Assembly (NCBI GenBank): GCA_016875165.1
Contig: VGSF01000013.1
Span: 1 to 64,000, forward strand
DNA from: Deltaproteobacteria bacterium
GTDB lineage: Bacteria; Desulfobacterota; SM23-61
Direction of reading: 5' to 3'
Length of the DNA stretch: 64,000 bases
A program made the translations under genes and the position numbers. Positions 1 through 6,805 of the stretch are shown here, piece after piece; position 1 is the stretch's first letter; each line of letters starts with the position of its first letter. Below the pieces are notes generated by a model. That model searched no databases. It was not told the origin of the DNA and saw nothing but the letters and a program-made list of their open reading frames with translations.

Positions 1-110
1 ATTTTGAGTGTCTCACTTTTCGAGAAAAAGCCCATTTTATCGGCACTCGTACCACCAAAATGCACAAAACTGATCACCATGCCAGACAACCAATTGACTT
101 TATTCGATTA
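1..110. other. Gene-free left edge, possible end of an insertion sequence
   Basis: No credible reading frame is seen here. The stretch from about 11 to 80 (a TGTCTCACTTTTC-like start followed by a TACCACCAAAA block) resembles the non-coding ends of IS21-type insertion sequences as I remember them, but no transposase lies inside the window and no inverted partner is visible. It is downstream of the last minus-strand gene. Confidence 0.2.
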
Positions 111-941
111 TTAATTGGACACCCGTGATCTATTATACCTCATCAAAATGGCTTCCAGCACCCCCCCGCCAATGGCCCGGGCTTTTTCAGAGATGGTAAA
201 ACAATGTTCCCGGACTCCCCGGGGGTCTATATCTCCAACCTTCATCTTTTCCTGCACCCAAAGGCCGCTGCGCAGGATTCCCCGCAGAACCCCTGAAACC
301 TTTGCCGCCACGGAAAATCCTTCTACCTCAGCCACCACTTCTCCTTTCTCCACCCGGTCTCCAATCTCTTTCTTCCCCTGAAATTTTCCTGTTGCCGGGG
401 CGCGCAAGACCCTTTCCCAGGTATACCCGGAAATCTCCCCGGGAAGGCCCGTATTCGCCTCCGCCTCCCCTTCTTCGATCACCCGCCCCAGTCTGTGGCC
501 ACGGTTGGTCTCCACGACCAGGTGACAATCCCTTCCCACCCGAAACCCCGGACCGAGCCCGATGACCAGGGGAGCATGGTTCCTTTTGGTATTTAAGTTT
601 CGCTTGGCTAGGATGGCATTTACCAGTACCTGCGGATGCAACTCTTTGCGGATTACGCCCTGCGGATCGACCACCACCGGAATCTTATCTTCCGCCCAGA
701 GGTTCATGATTTCTTCTTTGTCGGCCGCCTTTTTAGCCATCAATCCTTCGACCTCTTTTTGGCCCTCGAATACCGCTTCGCAGAAAGAGACTTCTCGGCG
801 CACGGCCAGAGGTTCCGGGATCTCCGTAAGGCAAACGCGAAATCCTGAACGGGCCAGGCGATGGGCCACGCCGGTGGCCATTTCCCCCCCGCCTCTAACC
901 AGTACGATCATATCTTTCAACTTTTCCGCTTGCCTAGGCAT
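111..941 (-). CDS. yqeB: YqeB/EF2563-type molybdenum hydroxylase accessory protein
   Basis: A protein of 276 residues, the usual length of the YqeB (EF2563) family. The N-terminal third has a Rossmann-like glycine motif (VRGGGEMATG, residues 15-24). The C-terminal part has a short lipoyl-like hairpin pattern (GDRVEKGEVVAEVEGF) often seen in these proteins. The family is known from clusters of selenium-dependent molybdenum hydroxylases, where it is thought to help cofactor or enzyme maturation; its exact reaction is not settled. It follows the MoeA-like gene by four bases and closes the operon that carries a three-subunit molybdenum hydroxylase (5458-9125), so a maturation role for that enzyme is the natural reading. 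The start at 941 is chosen by spacing; Met11 (911) is an alternative and neither has a strong ribosome binding site. Confidence 0.8.
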   Translation of the reverse strand: MPRQAEKLKDMIVLVRGGGEMATGVAHRLARSGFRVCLTEIPEPLAVRREVSFCEAVFEGQKEVEGLMAKKAADKEEIMNLWAEDKIPVVVDPQGVIRKELHPQVLVNAILAKRNLNTKRNHAPLVIGLGPGFRVGRDCHLVVETNRGHRLGRVIEEGEAEANTGLPGEISGYTWERVLRAPATGKFQGKKEIGDRVEKGEVVAEVEGFSVAAKVSGVLRGILRSGLWVQEKMKVGDIDPRGVREHCFTISEKARAIGGGVLEAILMRYNRSRVSN

Positions 942-945
942 GCTT

Positions 946-1974
946 TTAGGCGCCTTTTCCCATTGGGCACACAGGATACCGGCAGACCGAACACTTCAAG
1001 CAGAACCCTCCGTGACCCAGAAGGGCAACCTCCTCCTGCGAAATAGGATCATCGGCCAACACCCGCGGAAGGAAGAGATCCAGTGCTGTCACCGGGTCAT
1101 GAACAACGCAAGCCGGTGCCCCGAGGAGCACGGCCTTGCCCAGCCGTCCATAAGCGGACATAGAACCCGGAAGGACCGGTGCTCCGTAAAAAATAACCTC
1201 CGCACCTGCCTTCCGGATGCCTTCAAGGGTTACATCATCCGGATCCACCGAAAGACCCCCAGTGGCCACGATCACCTGACAACCCGCAGTCTTCATCTCC
1301 CGAATTTTTTCGGCGATGCGTAGGGGGTCATCGGGAACCACGGCCGTTTGCACCACTTTAGACCCTAACTTTTCTACTTTCTCTCTTATGATGCCGGCCG
1401 ATCGGTCCCGGATGCGCTCCTCAAAGATCTCACTTCCCGTTACAATGATGCCCACCTTCTTACGCCGGATATGGAGAATTATTAAAATCGGCCCTTCTTT
1501 TTTACAGATTTCTTCAACTTTTTTTATTTTGCTCTCCCGAATGCTCAAGGGAATGATTCGGGTTCCGGCAACGAGTTCACCCGGTTTAACACAGGAATGA
1601 TTGTGCCGCGTGGAAAGGATGAGCGACCCGATGGCGTTGATCCTTTTTACGCCCCGGATGTTTACCTTCAGGAGTCCAAAAACCCTGGTTAAAAAATCTA
1701 CTTTCCCTTCGCTTGGCCCTCGTAAGCCGATGCCTTGACCGGCAATGGCATGGGCCATGCGTTTGGCCGCTTCATCCTCATGGATTTCACCTGGCGCGAG
1801 TTTCAGCACGTAAAGCTGTTTCTTTCCCAGATCCAGGAGTTTGGGAATATCCCCTTTCCGTACTATATGACCTTTGCGAAACGCCGCTCCTTTGAATTCT
1901 CCCGGAACAATCCGGGTGAGATCATGGGCCAATCTCATGCCCACCGCATCTTCAACTTTAATTTTTTCCAGCAT
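946..1974 (-). CDS. MoeA-like molybdopterin-binding protein with a C-terminal cysteine cluster
   Basis: 342 residues. The middle and C-terminal half is a MoCF/MPT-binding domain: VGIIVTGSEIF near residue 175, then IVATGGLSVDPDDVT and a PVLPGSMSA segment that would hold the pterin phosphate. The N-terminal 170 residues are of the kind found in short MoeA-like proteins rather than in full MoeA, which is about 400 residues. The last 25 residues hold a tight cysteine group (CLKCSVCRYPVCPMG), which could bind a metal or an Fe-S cluster. It probably handles molybdopterin or inserts molybdenum for the hydroxylase upstream. It lies between tctA and yqeB in the same direction. It is not a classical moeA or mogA. 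A weak promoter-like sequence precedes it (2013-2041). Confidence 0.75.
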   Translation of the reverse strand: MLEKIKVEDAVGMRLAHDLTRIVPGEFKGAAFRKGHIVRKGDIPKLLDLGKKQLYVLKLAPGEIHEDEAAKRMAHAIAGQGIGLRGPSEGKVDFLTRVFGLLKVNIRGVKRINAIGSLILSTRHNHSCVKPGELVAGTRIIPLSIRESKIKKVEEICKKEGPILIILHIRRKKVGIIVTGSEIFEERIRDRSAGIIREKVEKLGSKVVQTAVVPDDPLRIAEKIREMKTAGCQVIVATGGLSVDPDDVTLEGIRKAGAEVIFYGAPVLPGSMSAYGRLGKAVLLGAPACVVHDPVTALDLFLPRVLADDPISQEEVALLGHGGFCLKCSVCRYPVCPMGKGA

Positions 1975-2012
1975 AAGAGTTTTAACCCGCCCCTTGAATT
2001 GACAGGATGTTT

Positions 2013-2041
2013 ATCATAACAGTTTTCAGACGTCTTTGAAA
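2013..2041 (-). promoter_or_regulatory. Candidate sigma-70-type promoter before the MoeA-like gene
   Basis: Read on the minus strand, TTTCAA (2041-2036), a 17-base spacer and TATGAT (2018-2013) sit about 40 bases upstream of the MoeA-like start. The -10 box is good and the -35 box is poor, so this is only a candidate. It would let the two maturation genes be expressed apart from the transporter. Confidence 0.25.
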
Positions 2042-2091
2042 GGCCATATGAGGCTTCATTCCCTGCTTGGTTTCCCCTCTTCCTGCCCGGT

Positions 2092-3600
2092 CTACATCCT
2101 CTGCCCCCCCTTTTTTTTCTTAAACCAAGACCGAATATGCGGATAGAAGAGGAAGCCCACGGTAATCATCAAAATACTCGCACTAATGGGTCGGGTGAAA
2201 AGGGTGGTATATTTCCCTTCCGAAAGAATCATTACCCTCCGGAAATTCTCCTCCAGCATGGGTCCGAGGACTAGCCCAAGCGTCAGGGGAGCTACCGGAA
2301 TTTTTACTTTATTGAGCAAGTAGCCCAAAATCCCACAGAACACGGCCACGTAAATATCAAAAAGGCTATTGCGAATGGCATAGGAGCCGATCATGCAAAA
2401 GGCGAGGATGAGGGGCATCAGTATATAAGATGGAGAATTGATCATTTTGGCAAAATATCGGGCGCAGCATAATCCCAGAATCAACAAAAAGATAAGGGAG
2501 AGGGTGTTGCCGATAAAAATAGAAGAAACAAAATCAGCATGGGCTGTGAACAAGACTGGCCCTGTCTTTAGCCCATGGATCATCAACGCTCCAATCAAAA
2601 CGGCCGTCATCGGGTCCCCGGGAATCCCCAAAGTCAACATCGGGATGAAGGCTCCGCCAACGCTGGCATTGTTTGCTGACTCCGGGGCGATGATCCCTTC
2701 CAGTGTCCCTTTCCCCCATTTTTCTGGATCTTTGGACATTCTCTTTTCGACCCCATAGGCCATCATGGCCGCAATGGAACCGCCGGCTGCAGGAGTGGCT
2801 CCCACAAACACCCCGATCAAGCTTGAGCGTAAAATAAGAGCCCAGAGCCTGGCTATCACCCCCAACCCGGGAATGATATTTTTAAATTCCTGAAAGACCC
2901 TGATAGCGCTTTTTTTTCCTATTTGGTTCAGGACCTCGGTAACGCCGAAAAATCCGATCAGAGCCGGTATAAGTTCCAGGCCGCTGAAAAGCCCGATCAA
3001 GTTAAAGGTGAACCGGGGATAAGCCGTCATCGGGTCCTGACCTACCGTACCGAGTACAAGACCCAGTGTGCCGGCGATCATTCCTCTCAATAATGAACCG
3101 GGAGATATATAGGCGATGATACTCAAACCCAAGACCACTAAGGCTACATATTCCTCGGCACTAAAACCGAGAGCCACGCGGGCTAAGGACGGGGCCGTAA
3201 AAGTAAGGGCGGCAATGCCGATCAGGCCACCCAGAAAAGAAGCGACGGTGGAGAACCCAATGGCCCGTCCGGCTTCCCCCCTCTGGCACATAGGATACCC
3301 ATCCAAACCCGTGGCGATGGCCGAGGGGGTGCCGGGGATATTTACAATAATGGCCGAAATGGATCCCCCGTAGACCGAGCCTTGGTAGATGCCGATTAAA
3401 AATACAATCGCCTTGGCCGGATTCATTCCAAAGGTCAAGGGCGTAAAGACAGCCAGGCCCATTGTGGAGGTCAACCCGGGTATTGAGCCGTTGAGGATCC
3501 CGACGATGGTTCCCAATAGGACCAGGAGAATCATCGTGGGGTCGAAAAAGTAATGTATCCCGGCAAAATAGAGTTTCAGAGCATCGCTAAAAAAATCCAC
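2092..3600 (-). CDS. tctA: Tripartite tricarboxylate transporter, large permease TctA
   Basis: 502 residues, the usual TctA length, very hydrophobic with about a dozen membrane segments. The hallmark N-terminal block is present: SIPGLTSTMGLAVFTPLTFG at about residues 39-58, followed by YGGSISAIIVNIPGTPSA. TctA is the main membrane channel of a solute:cation symporter that works with the periplasmic binding protein TctC and the small subunit TctB. It starts with GTG at 3600 behind a GGGGGG Shine-Dalgarno-like run, five bases after tctB. The family takes up di- and tricarboxylates and other organic acids; the substrate cannot be read from sequence, but the operon also carries a molybdenum hydroxylase, suggesting that the imported acid is hydroxylated. 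Confidence 0.93.
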   Translation of the reverse strand: MDFFSDALKLYFAGIHYFFDPTMILLVLLGTIVGILNGSIPGLTSTMGLAVFTPLTFGMNPAKAIVFLIGIYQGSVYGGSISAIIVNIPGTPSAIATGLDGYPMCQRGEAGRAIGFSTVASFLGGLIGIAALTFTAPSLARVALGFSAEEYVALVVLGLSIIAYISPGSLLRGMIAGTLGLVLGTVGQDPMTAYPRFTFNLIGLFSGLELIPALIGFFGVTEVLNQIGKKSAIRVFQEFKNIIPGLGVIARLWALILRSSLIGVFVGATPAAGGSIAAMMAYGVEKRMSKDPEKWGKGTLEGIIAPESANNASVGGAFIPMLTLGIPGDPMTAVLIGALMIHGLKTGPVLFTAHADFVSSIFIGNTLSLIFLLILGLCCARYFAKMINSPSYILMPLILAFCMIGSYAIRNSLFDIYVAVFCGILGYLLNKVKIPVAPLTLGLVLGPMLEENFRRVMILSEGKYTTLFTRPISASILMITVGFLFYPHIRSWFKKKKGGQRM

Positions 3601-3605
3601 CCTGA

Positions 3606-4103
3606 TTACCCCCCAAAGATTTTGCCCACAGGAAAAGGCACCCTTACCAGCAAGTGAAAAAGGGCGTAAATCACTCCTGTGGCTACGGCTGATAGGCCCA
3701 CAACACTGAGGACGCTCGATAAGGCTGGCTTTGCTCCTTTTAACTTGAAGATGGCGGCCATGAGAAAAAGAAAAGTCCCCAGGCGAAATCCGATGAAATC
3801 AATGATATAGGAATAGGCCAGGGAAAGGATCAGAATGAAAGTCAGGGAACCGGAAATCAAATCCCTGACCCGCGGAGAAACAGCTTCCTCCGTGCCTCTT
3901 CTTGCTTTGAGGAGTGCCCTGGATTCTTTGAGCAAGAGTACGGCCAGAATGATCAAGATCACCGCCAGCAGACGGGGATAACTCGCCGCCCCTCCTCCGA
4001 ATTTCAAGTACTCTACAGGCATGGGGAATTTTAGGGAGTCGTAATAAATGAATCCGCCAATCAAAAGCATGCACACGGCCGTAAAAATATCCCTTTTTTG
4101 CAT
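3606..4103 (-). CDS. tctB: Tripartite tricarboxylate transporter, small permease TctB
   Basis: 165 residues with four predicted membrane helices (about residues 8-25, 40-60, 80-108 and 118-150), matching TctB proteins of about 150-170 residues. Sequence is poorly conserved in this family, so the call rests on size, hydrophobicity and position directly before tctA. TctB is the small membrane subunit required for transport with TctA. The ATG at 4103 follows AAGGGGTAG. A strong hairpin in the 150-base gap upstream separates it from tctC and may lower expression of the membrane subunits relative to the binding protein. Confidence 0.85.
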   Translation of the reverse strand: MQKRDIFTAVCMLLIGGFIYYDSLKFPMPVEYLKFGGGAASYPRLLAVILIILAVLLLKESRALLKARRGTEEAVSPRVRDLISGSLTFILILSLAYSYIIDFIGFRLGTFLFLMAAIFKLKGAKPALSSVLSVVGLSAVATGVIYALFHLLVRVPFPVGKIFGG

Positions 4104-4182
4104 CTACCCCTTCACCGCTTTTTTGATCATTGAGGATATAGAAAAAATCCGGATCGCTCTATTTCAAGATCATTTCCGCCAT

Positions 4183-4232
4183 GGCCGGGGGAACCATTGC
4201 CCAGAATGAACAATGGTTCCCCCCTCCCGGCC
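4183..4232 (-). promoter_or_regulatory. Hairpin between tctC and tctB
   Basis: A perfect 13-base inverted repeat (GGGGGAACCATTG at 4187-4199 and its complement at 4211-4223) encloses an 11-base loop, with an outer GGCC/GGCC pair. No T-run follows on the minus strand, so it looks more like an mRNA 3-prime stabiliser or weak attenuator behind tctC than a full terminator. Confidence 0.55.
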
Positions 4233-4254
4233 TTTGCCTTGGTTCAAGCTCTTA

Positions 4255-5223
4255 CTACCTGGGAGCCACTCTTAATCCAAGTTCTTCGACCAGATCGTGA
4301 AGACTCTTGTCTGATTCGGAAACGTGTTTGATAAAATCCGCATGGTTTATAAAATCTAATTCAACGCCGATTTTTTCGATCCGGCTGATCACTTCCGGGT
4401 CTTTCACAACCCTTTCCAATGCTTTTTCCAGGATGGCCACGATCGGAGCAGGCGTACCTTTGGGGACATAAATACCTTCAAAACTTGCTATGGATACGTT
4501 AATTCCTTGCTCCTTCCAAGTAGGCACTTTGGAATAATTTGGCCTCCTGCTGTTGGCAGCCACCCCCAGAACCTTTAACTCCCCGGCATCAAGGAGCGCC
4601 TTGACGGCTACCATCGGAGCAAAGTTTGAATCCACATGGCGCCCGGCAAGGGCCGTGACTGCCGGAGCATCTCCGGCATAGGGGACATGGGTCTGTTTGA
4701 TCCCAGCCGCTTTTTGAAAAGCCGAGGCAAAGAGATGGTCACTCGTACCTGTGCCGCTCGCCCCATTCTTGAGTTTCCCCGGATTGGCCTTGGCATGTTC
4801 CACGAACTCCTTCAGGCTGTTCCAGGGAGCTTTGGAATGAACCGAAAGGAGCGCCGGGCTCGATAAGAGCTGGGCTACCGGGAGATAGTCCTTCAAATTC
4901 GTCGGCGTGGGTACGGTATACTGGGTCAAGATCATGGAAATGGACATGAGACTGATGGTATAGCCATCCGGTTTGGCCATGGCCACTTCTTTCGCCCCCA
5001 CAACCCCTCCGGCTCCGGGTTTATTCACTACCACGACGGGTTGCCCCAGTATTTTCTCCAGAGCGGGAGCAAAAATTCTGGAAACCGTGTCCGTCCTTCC
5101 TCCGGCCGGCCAGGTCACCACCCAGGTAATGACCCTTTCCGGATAGGCCGCCACCGCGACCTGGGAAACGAAACTCACGGATAGAGCGAGCAAAATAACC
5201 ATCAGAAATCTTTTTCTTTTCAT
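4255..5223 (-). CDS. tctC: Tripartite tricarboxylate transporter substrate-binding protein (TctC/Bug family)
   Basis: 322 residues with a clear Sec signal peptide (MKRKRF, hydrophobic core, likely cut after VAVA near residue 25). The mature protein opens with YPERVITWVVTWPAGGRTDT, the diagnostic start of Bug/TctC proteins, followed by GQPVVVVNKPGAGGVVGA and KPDGYTI. It acts in the periplasm, capturing a carboxylate and passing it to TctAB. Start at 5223 behind TAAGGAGGGAAAA. It comes 234 bases after the iron-sulfur subunit of the molybdenum hydroxylase, in the same direction, so uptake and hydroxylation are probably co-expressed. The ligand is unknown; family members bind dicarboxylates, aromatic acids and others. 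Confidence 0.92.
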   Translation of the reverse strand: MKRKRFLMVILLALSVSFVSQVAVAAYPERVITWVVTWPAGGRTDTVSRIFAPALEKILGQPVVVVNKPGAGGVVGAKEVAMAKPDGYTISLMSISMILTQYTVPTPTNLKDYLPVAQLLSSPALLSVHSKAPWNSLKEFVEHAKANPGKLKNGASGTGTSDHLFASAFQKAAGIKQTHVPYAGDAPAVTALAGRHVDSNFAPMVAVKALLDAGELKVLGVAANSRRPNYSKVPTWKEQGINVSIASFEGIYVPKGTPAPIVAILEKALERVVKDPEVISRIEKIGVELDFINHADFIKHVSESDKSLHDLVEELGLRVAPR

Positions 5224-5457
5224 TTTTCCCTCCTTATAATTTTTTTTGGGGAATAGAAATTTTTCATTAGCCAGCCTTCTTTTTGGCCTTCACCTCCTTC
5301 TTCTTAATTTTTTTCCGCCGGAAATGGACCAGGTTCGATTATGCCTGGTGGAAACAATGATGGAACCGACCGCATTGTTTATTGATCAAACGAGTTGGAT
5401 GGTTCTTGATTTTGCCAGGCTAAAAATATAAATCCGGAGCACGAAATACGAAACAAA

Positions 5458-5931
5458 TTAACGTCGTCCTGCCCGTAGCTCAGCAGCCCGCTGCACCGAT
5501 TCAATGATTTGGGCATAACCCGTGCACCGGCACAGGTTCCCCTCAAACTGATCCTTGATCTCCTCAACGGTCGGCTGCGGATTCACATCCAGTAAGGCTT
5601 TGGCCGTGAGGATCATCCCGGGTGTGCAAAAACCGCACTGTAAGCCGTATTTTTCCATAAAGGCCTCCTGGATCTCGTTCACTTCACCTTGCTTGGCCAG
5701 ACCTTCGACCGTCGTAATTTCATCGCCTTCGCGCATCTGCACGGCAAGGAGAAGGCACGACCGTACGGGTTTCCCGTTCAGGAGAATCGTACAGGCCCCG
5801 CAGTCTCCTTCATCACATCCTTTTTTCACACTCGTCACGTTGAGTCTTTCCCGCAGAAAATCCAACAAAGTCTCGTATGGCTCAGCCTCTTCGGCTATAT
5901 CCCGGCCATTCAGTTTAAATTGTACCCTCAT
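5458..5931 (-). CDS. Molybdenum hydroxylase, [2Fe-2S] subunit (CoxS-type)
   Basis: 157 residues, the standard size of the small iron-sulfur subunit of xanthine-dehydrogenase-family hydroxylases. The N-terminal plant-type cluster has GCDEGDCGACTILLNGKPV with a later Cys in RSC; the C-terminal helical domain has QCGFCTPGM and LCRCTGY, supplying the second [2Fe-2S] cluster. It passes electrons from the molybdenum centre to FAD in the medium subunit. It begins one base after the medium subunit stops, and its ATG follows GGGGGGTAAA. Together with 5933-6805 and 6789-9125 it forms a complete L-M-S heterotrimer, here in the order large, medium, small. Confidence 0.93.
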   Translation of the reverse strand: MRVQFKLNGRDIAEEAEPYETLLDFLRERLNVTSVKKGCDEGDCGACTILLNGKPVRSCLLLAVQMREGDEITTVEGLAKQGEVNEIQEAFMEKYGLQCGFCTPGMILTAKALLDVNPQPTVEEIKDQFEGNLCRCTGYAQIIESVQRAAELRAGRR

Positions 5932-5932
5932 T

Positions 5933-6805
5933 TTACCCCCTCCCCCCGATCTGCTCCAGAACCCTTCTGGTAAAGATTAAAGACATTTCTCTTCGATATT
6001 CCTCTGAGGCGCGGACATCGGCAATAGGTTTTATTTCCCCCTTGATGATTTCTGCGGCCTGCGCAATATTCTGCTCATTCACTTCTTTACCCTTCAAATT
6101 CTCCTCGACTCTCCGGCCACGAATGGGAGTCGGAGCCACCGCCCCCAGAGCCAAGCGCACTTCTTCAAATTTTCCCCGCCGAATTCGAGCGAAGGCGGCG
6201 ACAGAAACCACCGATAAGGTGAAGGCCTTCCGCCGGCCCAGTTTCAAAAAAGCTGAGCTACCATCTTGAACTGGAAGAAACACCTCGGTCAAAATTTCAT
6301 CTGGTCGTCTGACCGTACTCTGCGGCCCCGTGAAAAATTCGGAAAGAGGAATGATTCTCTCTCCCCGCGCACTCTCCAGTTTCACCGATGCGTCCAGGAC
6401 GAGAAGCGGAGGAGCGGTGTCTGCGGCCGGGGAGGCAGTGCCCAGATTTCCGGCCATGGTAGCGCGGTTCCGAATGGGGGGCGAAGCCATTAGACTAATG
6501 GCTTGAACGAGGGCTGGTGCCTTTTCCTTGACCAGGGGCGACTCCTTGATCTCGGCCAAGCGCGTAAGTCCGCCAATATGCAGGCCATCGTTCCGCACCT
6601 CAATTTGCGATAAGCCGGATATGCGGTTTAAATCGATGACCAGATCGGCCATAATAGCTCTTTTCTTCATCTTGGGAATCAAGTCAGTTCCTCCGGCCAG
6701 CAGTTTCGCCTTGTTCCCATGTTTTTCCAACAGGCTCAAGACCTCCTTCAGTGAAGAAGGGGCCACAAAATCCATTTTCGCTAACGGTCTAACCTCTGCT
6801 TCCAT
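5933..6805 (-). CDS. Molybdenum hydroxylase, FAD-binding subunit (CoxM-type)
   Basis: 290 residues, typical of the medium subunit. FAD-binding signatures are visible: LLAGGTDLIPKMKK at about residues 36-49 and RNRATMAGNLGTASPAADTA near residues 113-132. The C-terminal CO_dh_flav_C-type domain follows. It oxidises the iron-sulfur subunit and passes electrons to an acceptor. Its start (ATG 6805 behind GGGAGAAAAAAAGCC) overlaps the end of the large subunit by 17 bases, showing translational coupling. Met11 is an alternative start that would lose little. Confidence 0.92.
   Translation of the reverse strand: MEAEVRPLAKMDFVAPSSLKEVLSLLEKHGNKAKLLAGGTDLIPKMKKRAIMADLVIDLNRISGLSQIEVRNDGLHIGGLTRLAEIKESPLVKEKAPALVQAISLMASPPIRNRATMAGNLGTASPAADTAPPLLVLDASVKLESARGERIIPLSEFFTGPQSTVRRPDEILTEVFLPVQDGSSAFLKLGRRKAFTLSVVSVAAFARIRRGKFEEVRLALGAVAPTPIRGRRVEENLKGKEVNEQNIAQAAEIIKGEIKPIADVRASEEYRREMSLIFTRRVLEQIGGRG

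Noticed and set aside
5246-5330. Lysine-rich short peptide frame upstream of tctC
   Set aside because: About 20 codons, no ATG/GTG start at a ribosome site; the AAGGAGG-like stretch there is simply purine-rich sequence.
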